Shown here one piece after another: positions 1 to 8,595 of a stretch of 64,000 nt of DNA. The DNA is from Paenibacillus harenae DSM 16969 (GTDB lineage: Bacteria; Bacillota; Bacilli; Paenibacillales; Paenibacillaceae), in assembly GCF_000422465.1 (NCBI RefSeq), contig NZ_KE383842.1, forward strand, positions 1,137,845 to 1,201,844. Direction: 5' to 3'. Each line of letters starts with the position of its first letter. Position 1 is the stretch's first letter. Under the pieces are notes generated by a model. It did no database searches and had not been told where the DNA came from. It worked only from the letters and a program-made list of their open reading frames with translations. Position numbers and translations under genes: made by a program.

Positions 1-652
1 TGATCGTGACGCCATTGCGGCTGGTGAACCCGTCGATGTATGCTCGCGTACTGCTGCCCTTCTCCAGCAGTAGAATCGGGTAACCCGCCAATGTTTCGAT
101 CGAAACCGGCACTTCCGTCAGATGTCTGAATTTTTCGCCTGCAATAAAACAATCTTCAATTCGCATACTTTCCCGGATGTCGATTTTAGGATCCTGTACG
201 GGCAGGTTTACGATACCGAAATCGATTTTTCCTTGTTTTAAAAGGTTAATCGTCTCGGGCGTGGTACGGTTGGTCACTTGAAATTTAATTGCCGGGTATG
301 TCTGATGGAAAGCTTCCATATAGGAAAGCAGGTAATGCTTGCATAACGTATCGCCGGCTCCGATTTTTATTTCGCCTCCCGACAACTGATGTAACTCGGC
401 CATTTTTCTTTCTCCGGTATTAATGAAATTGAAGGCTTGATCAATATATTTAAAAAGCAATTCACCTTCATGCGTCAACTTGACCCCTTTGGAGGTCCGG
501 AAGAACAATTGCCCTCCAAGCCTCGATTCCAATTGTTTAATGGAATGAGTGACTGCAGGCTGTGTGATGTACAGTTCTTCCGCGGCTCTGGACAAATTGC
601 CCGCTTTAGCAGCGAAGTAGAATACGCGATACCACTCCATGTTTTCGACCAT
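1..652 (-). CDS. LysR-family transcriptional regulator (3' end beyond window)
   Basis: The minus strand is open from 652 to the left edge, about 217 codons of a protein normally near 290-300 residues, so the C-terminus is missing. It opens with a LysR winged helix: Met-Val-Glu-Asn-Met-Glu-Trp-Tyr, then SRAAEELYITQPAVTHSIKQ as the recognition helix, followed by the start of the effector-binding domain (GGEIKIGAGDT). The start at 652 is chosen because AAGGAG lies 9 bases upstream; Met at 640 is an alternative. It is divergent from the adenylosuccinate synthetase gene at 761 across a short AT-rich region with a candidate LysR site, the usual arrangement for a LysR activator and its target. The effector is unknown. 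Confidence 0.9.
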   Translation of the reverse strand, partial: MVENMEWYRVFYFAAKAGNLSRAAEELYITQPAVTHSIKQLESRLGGQLFFRTSKGVKLTHEGELLFKYIDQAFNFINTGERKMAELHQLSGGEIKIGAGDTLCKHYLLSYMEAFHQTYPAIKFQVTNRTTPETINLLKQGKIDFGIVNLPVQDPKIDIRESMRIEDCFIAGEKFRHLTEVPVSIETLAGYPILLLEKGSSTRAYIDGFTSRNGVTI

Positions 653-703
653 GTCATCAATCTCCTTTATATCATGTATTATCAATATTAATTTCATTTA
701 TAG

Positions 704-721
704 TTATATCCTCATTATAAT
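704..721 (+). promoter_or_regulatory. Candidate LysR box and -10 of the purA-like gene
   Basis: TTATA-N7-TATAA (704-720) has the dyad and T-N11-A spacing of LysR sites. Its right arm is also a good -10 (TATAAT, 716-721). The -35 position (693-698) reads TTCATT, a poor match, which fits a promoter needing an activator. Function is inferred. Confidence 0.4.
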
Positions 722-760
722 TAGCTGTAGGAAACGATTTCAAGTGAGAGGACAGTGATT

Positions 761-2041
761 ATGGGAATTACGGCTGTTGTCGGAGCGAATTGGGGCGATG
801 AGGGAAAAGGCAAGATTACGGACGTGCTGGCGGCGGAAGCCCATTATGTGGTGCGGTATCAGGGCGGGAGCAACGCAGGGCATACGATTATTAATCCGAT
901 GGGTAAATTCGCGCTTCATTTGCTGCCGTCAGGCGTTTTTTATCCGAAAGTGGTCAATGTAATCGGCCCCGGAGTCGCATTAAATGCCGAGGATTTGCTT
1001 CGCGAGTACGATGAGCTGATTTCCCGGGGGGTGCCAAATCCGATTATCCGCGTGTCCGACCGGGCACAGGTTGTACTGCCTTATCACAAGCTGCTGGATG
1101 CCTTGGAGGAGGAGCGGCTGGGCGAGCGGCAATTCGGTTCAACGAAATCGGGAATTGCCCCCTTTTATGCGGATAAATATTTGAAGCTTGGCATACAGGT
1201 AGCGGATTTATATGATCCGGAGAGGCTTAGGCAGAGATTGGAAGCATCGCTGGCGCCGAAGAATACGCTGCTGACACATCTTTATAAGAGGCCGATCATT
1301 TCAATCGATGCGTTATTAGAGAATTTGACGTCGAGTGCCGAGCGGTTGAAGCCATTTATTTGTGACACAACCGTTCTGTTGCGCCAAGCATTGGCTCGCG
1401 GAGAGAAAATTCTTCTGGAAGGTCAGCTTGGCGCATTGCGGGACCCGGATCACGGCATATATCCATACTCCACTTCTTCATCGACGCTTGCGGGATTCGC
1501 GGCGGTTGGCGCGGGTGTACCCCCATATTCGATCCATGAGATCGTAGCCGTCGTCAAAGCGTACTCGAGCTGCGTCGGCGCAGGACCGTTCATATCGGAA
1601 ATTGAAGGCGGTCCCGGCGATGAGCTTCGCAAGCTGGGAGGGGATGCAGGCGAATACGGCGCAACGACCGGACGTCCCAGAAGGTTGGGATGGTTCGACG
1701 CCATCGCTACCCGATACGGGTGCATGCTGCAGGGTTCAACGGAAGCGGCGCTTACAAACCTCGACGTACTCGGGTATCTAAATGAGATCCCGGTGTGCAC
1801 AGCATATGAAATCGATGGCAGGATAACAGAGGATTTTCCCGTATCGTCTATGTTGAAGCGCGCTAAACCTGTGTGGAAAAAGCTTCCCGGGTGGAGAGAG
1901 GATATTTCCGAAATTCGCAGCTTTGACACACTGCCGGTTAATGCCCGAAAATATGTTCAATTCATTGAAGAGCAAATCGGCCTACCGATTCGCCGAATTT
2001 CAGTCGGTCCTAAACGAGACCAGATAATTGATAGAAGATAA
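761..2041 (+). CDS. Adenylosuccinate synthetase homologue (variant PurA)
   Basis: About 426 residues, normal PurA length. Adenylosuccinate synthetase joins IMP and aspartate using GTP on the way to AMP. The P-loop WGDEGKGKITD with the catalytic Asp, the catalytic His in NAGHT, the loop TTGRPRRLGWFDA, the GTP-base motif NLDVLG and the ending ISVGPKRDQ are all present. Differences stand out: GANWGDEG where most enzymes have GxQWGDEG, and EGQLGALRDPDHG where the family has EGAQGTLLDIDHG, so the Gln that contacts IMP in the E. coli enzyme (Gln224) is Leu. Start at ATG 761 rather than GTG 755, because GAGAGG sits 9 bases before 761. It has its own divergent LysR regulator and no purine-pathway neighbours, which suggests a second, specialised copy with a possibly altered substrate. 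Confidence 0.85.
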   Translation: MGITAVVGANWGDEGKGKITDVLAAEAHYVVRYQGGSNAGHTIINPMGKFALHLLPSGVFYPKVVNVIGPGVALNAEDLLREYDELISRGVPNPIIRVSDRAQVVLPYHKLLDALEEERLGERQFGSTKSGIAPFYADKYLKLGIQVADLYDPERLRQRLEASLAPKNTLLTHLYKRPIISIDALLENLTSSAERLKPFICDTTVLLRQALARGEKILLEGQLGALRDPDHGIYPYSTSSSTLAGFAAVGAGVPPYSIHEIVAVVKAYSSCVGAGPFISEIEGGPGDELRKLGGDAGEYGATTGRPRRLGWFDAIATRYGCMLQGSTEAALTNLDVLGYLNEIPVCTAYEIDGRITEDFPVSSMLKRAKPVWKKLPGWREDISEIRSFDTLPVNARKYVQFIEEQIGLPIRRISVGPKRDQIIDRR

Positions 2042-2093
2042 GCTCTCCCATCGATAGTTAAGCGGATCGATCAAACAAGGATTTCTCCAAGTC

Positions 2094-4451
2094 ATGGACC
2101 CTGTGACCTTTGGAGAACTCCTTTTTTATATCGATGATGGTTCGATGGGGGTGGGAAAAAAGTCCAATTTTTGTTCGATCGATCTATTTTATGGGTCAAC
2201 GCCCGGATTATCGAGTATGATTTGTAGAGACACCACGATCTTAACTCCGAAATGGATAACCGGAACGATCATGGATTTCCCGGCTTTCACATGGAAATTC
2301 GGTTGGGGAGGGATCGATACGAATACGATATGGCGGATCCGAAACGGAATCAGAGACTACGCGGAAGCAGCTTACTTATTCGTACGGAAAATACCGCAGC
2401 GTTATCCGTGGCTCAAAACGATCTACGCGATATGGTGCTGGCTGTCGCTGCTGCTGTTCATCGCGGGCTTATTCCTGTTCCGGGATTCGCGAACTATGCT
2501 GGTGCAGTATCTATGGTCGTTTTATGTGATGCTGCAGTTCTGGCTGTTATGCCGAAGTAAGACGTTTACATGGAAAAAAACCGCGGCATTCATGCTGCTC
2601 GGAGTCTTCCTCGTGATCCCGGTTACGGCATGGACGCTGTTGACGGCACACGGTTTGTTCGGCGGACGGACGTCGAATACCTGGTCGGTCGCGGTGCTCA
2701 CTCCCATCTTCGAAGAGATTTGGAAGCTGCTCCCTCTGGGGATGTATTTGCTCTTCTCGCGCAGGGCGTCATCGATGAGCTTGAGCGACTATACGTTGGC
2801 GGGAGCGGCCGCAGGCGTCGGCTTCCAGCTCATGGAAGAGCTTAGCCGCAGATGGCTGAACTCAGGATTGATTGGACGGACGTACGGTTACAGCACGACG
2901 CTGCTGGGAGGAGAGACGATCCACTGGGATTTTTGGACGCTTTTTCCGGGCCGGTTCGAGGAGAGCTTCCTGCCGAGTCTCATGATGGTCAGCCATCCGG
3001 TACATACGGCGATGGTCACTCTTGGACTTGGGTTAGCCATTCGAAGCCGTAAGCGGCTGACGAACGCTGTCTACGCCCTGCCTGCGCTGCTGCTGGCCTG
3101 GTCGATTCTGGAGCATGCCGCATACAACGGGCAGAACTCTTTGCCGGACTGGATCATGAAGCTCAACGATTGGACCGGAAGCGGCTATCAGGCGAAGAGT
3201 TTCTTCCTGCTGATGCTGATCCTGGGGCTTATCCTGGATTATATCGCGCTCTACCTTGTGAAGAGCCGGCTCCCGATGATGGCGGGCGAGCGGTTCATTG
3301 ATCCGCTTAGTGAGCTGTGGCATATGACGGCTGCTTTCGCGCAGAGGCGTGAAAGCTTCTCCAGCGTAATGGCCTGGACGAGAGAGCGCAGGGAGATGGG
3401 GTTTTCCTTGCTGTACGGCAATGCCGAGGCAATGTCCGTCCGGGAAGAGTTGAACGTTCGTATGCAGCGCCACTACCGAATGGCGGCAGGCCTTACCGCA
3501 ATCTTGCTTGTCGCAGGCCTGATCGCGGGCTTCGCCGCATACTCGCAGGCAGCCGTTCATCCTGCAGACAGCGCATGCTTCTCCTGCTTGTTCGACTCGC
3601 TTCAGAATTGGTGGGACCGGCTCAGCTTCGGGGAGAAGGGGGCAATCGTGCTTGGAGCGTTCGCTCTATCCCTGCTGTTTGTCGGCTTCTGGCCGGCGCT
3701 GGGCATCGCGTTGACTGCCGCGAGCATCCCGGGGAGCGGTCACGAGATTGCTAAAACCATCCGGGATCCCAAACGGCTGCTCACGCCCGAGAATGCCATC
3801 GCCGCTTTGCTGGCTCTGGCGCTAAGCCGCGTTCCTTTCGGGCGTCTGGCGGATGAGTTCGTCAAGAAAGGCGGAAAGCGGCTCAAGGACTGGCTGGATA
3901 AGCTGTTCAAGCGCAGGACCAAGCCTGATCCGGACGTATCCCATAAGCCGGATATAGACGAACCGGACAAGAAACCCGATCCCGAAGAGCAAGCTCCGCC
4001 GAAAGAGTCTGACGATTATGTACACTGGAGTAAAGCAAAGTACAAAGGTATTGAGCTGTACGACAGCCGTAATGGAGCGCTCGGAGAGTTCGACGGTATC
4101 GATGTCGAGAACGGCATTTTCTATGAAGCCAAGTCAGCCGAAGGGTTGAATCGCATTCATCCCAAAACCGGCAAGCCGCAGCAGACGCCGCAGCAATTTA
4201 CGGATAAACAGCTCTACCAGAAAACGCGGACCCGCATCAACAACCTGATGGAAAAGGCGGTAGGGACGAGGACAACGCCTGATGGGACATCGGACATTCC
4301 GAGCTTGGAGGAGATCAAGGGGATCCGCAACTTCCAGTTCCAGCTGGACGGCGACTCGCCGGAGCTTCGCGCCGCGGCTGAGAATAGTCTGAACCGCCTG
4401 CGCCAGGAATTCCCGGATTACACATTTACCATAAGATTTGGAGTGAAGTAA
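2094..4451 (+). CDS. PrsW-like intramembrane protease fused to a nuclease-type toxin domain
   Basis: Up to 785 residues. Residues about 105-390 hold several membrane segments and the PrsW metalloprotease signature: EExxK (E207, E208, K211), a second Glu pair (E248/E249) in a membrane helix, HPVH (H301, H304) and a later His (H341). Two more hydrophobic segments lie near 475-560. A charged linker rich in Pro, Asp and Lys (about 610-640) leads to a soluble C-terminal domain (642-785) with GEFDGID followed by FYEAKS, a D...ExK arrangement (D670, E678, K680) like PD-(D/E)xK nucleases of polymorphic toxins. The immunity-like gene starts one base after the stop. Release peptidases, PrsW among them as I recall, are described in polymorphic toxins, so self-release of the toxin is a reasonable inference. 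The first 60 residues look non-coding; ATG 2271 is an alternative start, but no strong ribosome site decides it. Confidence 0.75.
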   Translation: MDPVTFGELLFYIDDGSMGVGKKSNFCSIDLFYGSTPGLSSMICRDTTILTPKWITGTIMDFPAFTWKFGWGGIDTNTIWRIRNGIRDYAEAAYLFVRKIPQRYPWLKTIYAIWCWLSLLLFIAGLFLFRDSRTMLVQYLWSFYVMLQFWLLCRSKTFTWKKTAAFMLLGVFLVIPVTAWTLLTAHGLFGGRTSNTWSVAVLTPIFEEIWKLLPLGMYLLFSRRASSMSLSDYTLAGAAAGVGFQLMEELSRRWLNSGLIGRTYGYSTTLLGGETIHWDFWTLFPGRFEESFLPSLMMVSHPVHTAMVTLGLGLAIRSRKRLTNAVYALPALLLAWSILEHAAYNGQNSLPDWIMKLNDWTGSGYQAKSFFLLMLILGLILDYIALYLVKSRLPMMAGERFIDPLSELWHMTAAFAQRRESFSSVMAWTRERREMGFSLLYGNAEAMSVREELNVRMQRHYRMAAGLTAILLVAGLIAGFAAYSQAAVHPADSACFSCLFDSLQNWWDRLSFGEKGAIVLGAFALSLLFVGFWPALGIALTAASIPGSGHEIAKTIRDPKRLLTPENAIAALLALALSRVPFGRLADEFVKKGGKRLKDWLDKLFKRRTKPDPDVSHKPDIDEPDKKPDPEEQAPPKESDDYVHWSKAKYKGIELYDSRNGALGEFDGIDVENGIFYEAKSAEGLNRIHPKTGKPQQTPQQFTDKQLYQKTRTRINNLMEKAVGTRTTPDGTSDIPSLEEIKGIRNFQFQLDGDSPELRAAAENSLNRLRQEFPDYTFTIRFGVK

Positions 4452-4452
4452 G

Positions 4453-4782
4453 ATGTCGATTAGCGCCATTATCATCGATCCCGAGGATGAATTCGAACGC
4501 TCATTCATGCTGCCGATCGCGACAGAGTCCTTCTATAAAAAGTACTGGGAGCCGGCTATTGAAGAGCTTGGCCTGCAGTGGACCGCTCTGTTCCAGGGCG
4601 GGACGGATGTGGAGAGAGAGGATGTGCCTTCGGTCCTGGAGGAGATCACGCGGTTGAAGGATTGGGTGCGATCCAGGATGGACGGAGACGAACAGGAGCA
4701 TATGCTGCGGAGGCTGGATCTGCTGGAGAGCGAGCTTCCCAAAGCGTTTCGGCGCGGAGCCGCGGTCGTCTATATCGGGTAG
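4453..4782 (+). CDS. Putative immunity protein for the upstream toxin
   Basis: A 109-residue acidic soluble protein with no signal peptide or membrane segment. I do not recognise its family. Its position is telling: the ATG is one base past the toxin stop codon, it is on the same strand, and a terminator follows, so the two genes form a closed two-gene unit. Small acidic proteins encoded directly behind a polymorphic toxin are usually cognate inhibitors that block the toxin's nuclease site in the producing cell. Helical segments rich in Glu and Arg (RLKDWVRSRMDGDEQEHMLR) dominate the middle. The immunity role is inference from gene order. Confidence 0.65.
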   Translation: MSISAIIIDPEDEFERSFMLPIATESFYKKYWEPAIEELGLQWTALFQGGTDVEREDVPSVLEEITRLKDWVRSRMDGDEQEHMLRRLDLLESELPKAFRRGAAVVYIG

Positions 4783-4820
4783 CTGTTGGTTAAGGCCGGA
4801 TCATGCAAATGAAAAAGAAA

Positions 4821-4849
4821 AATAACTCTCGTTGATGAGAGTTATTTTT
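4821..4849. terminator. Rho-independent terminator between convergent genes
   Basis: Perfect 10-bp stem AATAACTCTC / GAGAGTTATT with a 6-base loop, followed by a T run on the plus strand. It ends the toxin/immunity unit and lies just past the stop of the convergent LysR gene. Confidence 0.85.
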
Positions 4850-4859
4850 CATTGCTCTA

Positions 4860-5744
4860 TTAACTGCCTTGTATGCGATTTTGATCTAAATACTGAATGA
4901 CAAAATCCCTAAAACTGCGAGCCGCCATGGAAAGGTATCGTTTGTTATGCCATACGATTTTGAAGTTCCGCTGGCAAACGGGATATTCGATGCTCAGCAG
5001 ATGAAGGGGGGAATTCGGTCCTCCGCAATTGCCGACCAGCGCAACGCCCAGACCTGCGGAGACTAAATTGGCAATCGCGCCGGGTTCGTCTACTCTGCAG
5101 ACGTAATTGGGCGATATCCCCGCCTTATAGAGGAAATCCTCATTCATTTTCTGAAAATGAAACCCTTCTTTATATCCGATAAAAGGCTCATCCGCGATAT
5201 CGTTTAAGAGGACGCTCGAATGGCCTGCCAAACGATGCGAGGGGGGAACAGCCAGATACACCTCTTCGTTTAGTACGGTCACCGCACTGAAATCCGGCCT
5301 TTCCATAGGCATAGGAGTAAAACAGATGTCCACTTCACCGGCTTCCATGAGATGAGCCATCTCACTTAAAGAAGCCTGTGTGATCCGAAAGTTGACTGTC
5401 GGATGAAGGGAAAGGAAAGCTTTCAAAGGCTCCGACAATCGATCCAGCGTTGATGTCGCCAAATGAATGCTCCCGTGCTCCAAACCCGCAAGATCGGATA
5501 CTTCTTTCTGGCCCTCCTCCAATAGGGTAAGCGCCGCATCCACTTTATTCAAGAACGCTTTACCGAACGGATTGAGTCGAATTTGCCTACCGTCTCGGTC
5601 AAACAGCGGAACCCCCACATCCTTCTCCAGCCGGGCGATCGTCTTGCTGAGAGCGGGCTGCGCGATCCGCAGCTCTTGCGCCGCCTTCGTCATATGCTCC
5701 ATTCTGGCCACCGTGCGAAAATATTGCAGCTGCAGCAGCTCCAT
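4860..5744 (-). CDS. LysR-family transcriptional regulator
   Basis: A full-length 294-residue LysR protein. The N-terminal HTH contains MTKAAQELRIAQPALSKTIA, followed by the linker helix and a type 2 periplasmic-binding fold (about 90-290). It is divergent from the MFS exporter at 5928, so the exporter is the likely target. The 183-base gap contains TTATC and GATA half-sites (about 5805-5825) that could be the operator. The effector cannot be read from the sequence. Confidence 0.93.
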   Translation of the reverse strand: MELLQLQYFRTVARMEHMTKAAQELRIAQPALSKTIARLEKDVGVPLFDRDGRQIRLNPFGKAFLNKVDAALTLLEEGQKEVSDLAGLEHGSIHLATSTLDRLSEPLKAFLSLHPTVNFRITQASLSEMAHLMEAGEVDICFTPMPMERPDFSAVTVLNEEVYLAVPPSHRLAGHSSVLLNDIADEPFIGYKEGFHFQKMNEDFLYKAGISPNYVCRVDEPGAIANLVSAGLGVALVGNCGGPNSPLHLLSIEYPVCQRNFKIVWHNKRYLSMAARSFRDFVIQYLDQNRIQGS

Positions 5745-5927
5745 CGATGCTCCTCCTCTTATATACTCAACGGAATGTATGTTATAGAGTAAGATGTATT
5801 TTTATTTATCAATTATCCGATATAAAATAAATCTATGCAAGCGGAATATAAACTTCCCTGGAAGAAGGGGCTTGCCATTCGATTTGGTGTGAGGGGGATC
5901 TCCACCATGTGAAAGCGGGATGAAGAA

Positions 5928-7298
5928 GTGGAAGCCGAAGTTCAACAGCAACCCAGTGAAAAATTGATTCGAATTCTCGCATTCACGCTGATCATCTCCG
6001 TGATGAGCGCGACGATGTTCAATATCGTGCTGCCCGAGATCCGCGCGGAATTCCAGCTTTCCTTCGTGCAAGTGAGCTCAGTTACGTCCGCCTTTTTGTT
6101 AATCTATGCTATCGGTACCGTGATTTATGGGAAACTGGCCGACATCTACAAGCTTAAAAATCTGATCACGTTCGGCCTGATCTTTTTTGCCTTCGGCTCC
6201 ATGATCGGTCTCGTCGCCCACGCTTTCTGGATGGTTCTTCTCGGCCGAATAATGCAAGCAGCAGGAGCGGCGGTAATTCCGGCAACGGCCGGTATAATAC
6301 CGGTTCGTTATTTTCCTCCGGAGAGCCGCGGAAGAGCTTTGGGGATTGCGATGACCGGTCTGGCGATCGGCGGTGCAATCGGCCCTGTCGTCGCCTCTTT
6401 CCTGGTTAGTGCCGTTCATTGGCGGTGGCTGTTCTGCTTTCCGATCTTAACCTTGCTCACCTTGCCCTATTACCGCAAATATTTGGATGATGAAAGCGGC
6501 AATACAGGGAACATCGATTGGTTGGGCGGCGGTCTTCTAGCCGGAACAGTTGCGATGCTGCTGCTTGCCATTACGAACAAGGCATGGATACCGGCTGCAG
6601 GCTGCCTGATGTTCTTCCTCTTATTCGTGATGAGAATCAGGTCCGCGGCGAAACCGTTCATTCATCCTGGATTGTTTCGTAATAAAAACTATACCCTGGG
6701 GCTCACTATTGCATTACTGACAAGCGGGATCGGTTACTCGATTGCGTTTCTGATCCCGCAGCTCTTAACGGAGGCTAATCATCTGGCTCCGGGACTCGTC
6801 GGCTTAGCTATGGTACCGGCAGCCGTCACCACTGCGATTCTAGGTCGTAAAGCCGGCAAGCTTGCGGATGCAAAAGGGAATCCGTATCTTTTTTGCACGG
6901 CATCCGTACTCTTAATGCTTTGTTTTGTTCTCTTGTCATCCTTTGCGGGAGTGTCTCCCGTCTATATTGCCATCTTTCTGATCTTCGGCAATGTGGGCCA
7001 ATCGTTCATCATGATTGCCTTATCGAATACGATTTCCAGGACGCTGCCGAAGGATCAGACCGGAGTCGGCATGGGACTGCTGGCGATGATCAACTTTATT
7101 GCAGCGGCCGTTTCGTCCAGTGTTTACAGCTTGACGCTTGACCAAGGCACGAGTATGAATTGGAATGCGGTGAATTCGTTTCCTGTCGCATTCGTGTACA
7201 GCAATATTTATTTCGTTCTTGCCATTCTGCATGCGGCGATTCTGCTGCTCTATTATTATCAATTCGGCAGAGCTGAGCGGAAGAGGAAGGCGTCATGA
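5928..7298 (+). CDS. MFS drug exporter, 14-helix DHA2/Tet(K/L)-like
   Basis: A 456-residue integral membrane protein with about 14 hydrophobic segments, motif A (GKLADIYKLKN) after helix 2 and GRIMQAAGAAVIPA after helix 4, as in Gram-positive DHA2 exporters such as Tet(K)/Tet(L). It likely exports a drug or metabolite by proton antiport; the substrate is not determinable. The start is odd. A well-placed GAGGGGGA ribosome site precedes ATG 5907, but the next codon is TGA (5910). The long frame resumes in phase and can begin at GTG 5928, with only a weak GCGGGA ahead. Either GTG is the start or codon 2 has become a stop. It is divergent from a LysR gene. Confidence 0.85.
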   Translation: MEAEVQQQPSEKLIRILAFTLIISVMSATMFNIVLPEIRAEFQLSFVQVSSVTSAFLLIYAIGTVIYGKLADIYKLKNLITFGLIFFAFGSMIGLVAHAFWMVLLGRIMQAAGAAVIPATAGIIPVRYFPPESRGRALGIAMTGLAIGGAIGPVVASFLVSAVHWRWLFCFPILTLLTLPYYRKYLDDESGNTGNIDWLGGGLLAGTVAMLLLAITNKAWIPAAGCLMFFLLFVMRIRSAAKPFIHPGLFRNKNYTLGLTIALLTSGIGYSIAFLIPQLLTEANHLAPGLVGLAMVPAAVTTAILGRKAGKLADAKGNPYLFCTASVLLMLCFVLLSSFAGVSPVYIAIFLIFGNVGQSFIMIALSNTISRTLPKDQTGVGMGLLAMINFIAAAVSSSVYSLTLDQGTSMNWNAVNSFPVAFVYSNIYFVLAILHAAILLLYYYQFGRAERKRKAS

Positions 7299-7386
7299 TT
7301 TCAATGCTTTCCCGATTGGGAACTTGACGTACCGAGGCGGAGTTTTGAGATTTTACCAATGAATCAGAAATGAAGGAGGATATTAT

Positions 7387-8304
7387 ATGAAAGCAGCTGC
7401 TATAACAGCATTCGGAGGACCTGAGGTCATGAGGGTGATGGAGTTTCCGGACCCACAGGCCGGTCCGGGTCAAGTTCGTGTCCGGGTAAAAGCAGCCGGC
7501 GTGCAGCATTTCGACTGCGCGGTGCGCAATGGCTGGACGCCTGCCTATGGGATCGAGGTGAAGCTTCCGCAAATTCCGGGCAACGAATTCGCAGGGATCG
7601 TGGATCAGGTCGGAGACGGTGTAACCGGCATCTCCGTAGGCAGTGAAGTGCTTGGCTTCGCTTTGTTGAATTGTTACGCCGAATATGTGGTCATCGGCGC
7701 CGACCAAATCGTGAGCAAGCCCAGTGCAATGTCTTGGGAAGAAGCCGGCGGATTGACCGGCAACGGTCAAGGTGCTTATATCGCTTTGAAAGCGATCGGC
7801 ATCAAGCCGGGCGATACCGTCTTGATCAACGGCGCAGCCGGATCATTGGGCGCATTCGCTGTCCAACTGGCGAAGGAGTGGGGGGCCAAGACCGTCATCG
7901 GCACAGCCAGCGTGAATAATCACGATTATATCCGTTCGTTGGGAGCAATACCGGTTACGTACGAGGAAGGTTTGGCCAATCGAGTGCGGAAGCTTGCACC
8001 GGACGGCGTCGACGCCGCTTTCGATACGGCAGGGGGCGAAGGGCTTAAGGCGGCGGTGGAGCTGGTACAAGACAAAAACCGTATCTGCACGTTCTTCGCC
8101 TACGATCTCATTGAGGAGCTTGGCCTTCGCGTCGTCCGCGGCGAACGCTCGGCGTCCCGCCTTGCGGAGCTGGTGGAGCTTCATTCCAAGGGCAGACTTC
8201 ATATTCACATCAGGGATAGCTTCCCGCTGGAACGTGCGGAAGATGCGCACCGGGCTCTGGAAACCAGGCACGGCCGCGGGAAAATCGTTCTTAAGATGGA
8301 TTAA
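7387..8304 (+). CDS. NADP-dependent alcohol dehydrogenase/quinone oxidoreductase (MDR superfamily)
   Basis: 305 residues, typical of zinc-free quinone oxidoreductases. The N-terminal GroES-like domain (MKAAAITAFGGPEVM; PGNEFAGIVDQVG) is followed by a Rossmann domain with GAAGSLGAFAVQLAKEWGA for NADPH. The structural-zinc cysteines are missing, as in crotonase-like/QOR members. It probably reduces quinones or enones with NADPH. The start ATG has AAGGAGG nearby. It lies 88 bases behind the MFS gene on the same strand with no terminator seen between them, so co-transcription with the exporter is possible. Confidence 0.9.
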   Translation: MKAAAITAFGGPEVMRVMEFPDPQAGPGQVRVRVKAAGVQHFDCAVRNGWTPAYGIEVKLPQIPGNEFAGIVDQVGDGVTGISVGSEVLGFALLNCYAEYVVIGADQIVSKPSAMSWEEAGGLTGNGQGAYIALKAIGIKPGDTVLINGAAGSLGAFAVQLAKEWGAKTVIGTASVNNHDYIRSLGAIPVTYEEGLANRVRKLAPDGVDAAFDTAGGEGLKAAVELVQDKNRICTFFAYDLIEELGLRVVRGERSASRLAELVELHSKGRLHIHIRDSFPLERAEDAHRALETRHGRGKIVLKMD

Positions 8305-8376
8305 CGCATTTCATGTAACCGGTCAGCTTGGCCTGCTGCCGTTATCTCAATTATCGGGCAGTATAGCGCAGTTATC

Positions 8377-8415
8377 TTTCACTCATTGTGCCAATATATG
8401 GTACAATGAGTGAAA
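8377..8415. repeat. 39-base inverted repeat with perfect 13-bp arms
   Basis: TTTCACTCATTGT (8377-8389) and its exact complement ACAATGAGTGAAA (8403-8415) flank a 13-base, partly symmetric centre. The right arm ends just before the AAGGAGG of the truncated NUDIX gene. There is no T run, so it is not a normal terminator; it may be an operator or the end of a lost element. Confidence 0.6.
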
Positions 8416-8433
8416 TGCTGTAAGGAGGAATCC

Positions 8434-8595
8434 ATGAATCTAGCGAATAAAATTACTAATAGAGTTGATGTTGCATATTCATTAATTACAAATGAGGAGC
8501 AAGACAAGGTATTAATCGTTAGAAATATTCACTCCTCAAGTTGGTCATTACCTGGTGATGGCTTTGTCGAGATCGCCGCTGAACACAACCATTGA
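8434..8595 (+). pseudogene. Truncated NUDIX hydrolase (5' fragment)
   Basis: The gene begins properly, with AAGGAGG 5 bases before ATG 8434, and encodes the first beta strands of a NUDIX domain (VDVAYSLITNEEQDKVLIV, then WSLPG). Just where the NUDIX box (GGxxExGE...) should follow, the match stops at about 8557 and the frame runs into unrelated sequence and a TGA at 8593. The catalytic Glu-rich box is therefore absent, and the product, if made, would be about 53 residues and inactive. It abuts a gene fragment of opposite orientation. Confidence 0.7.
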
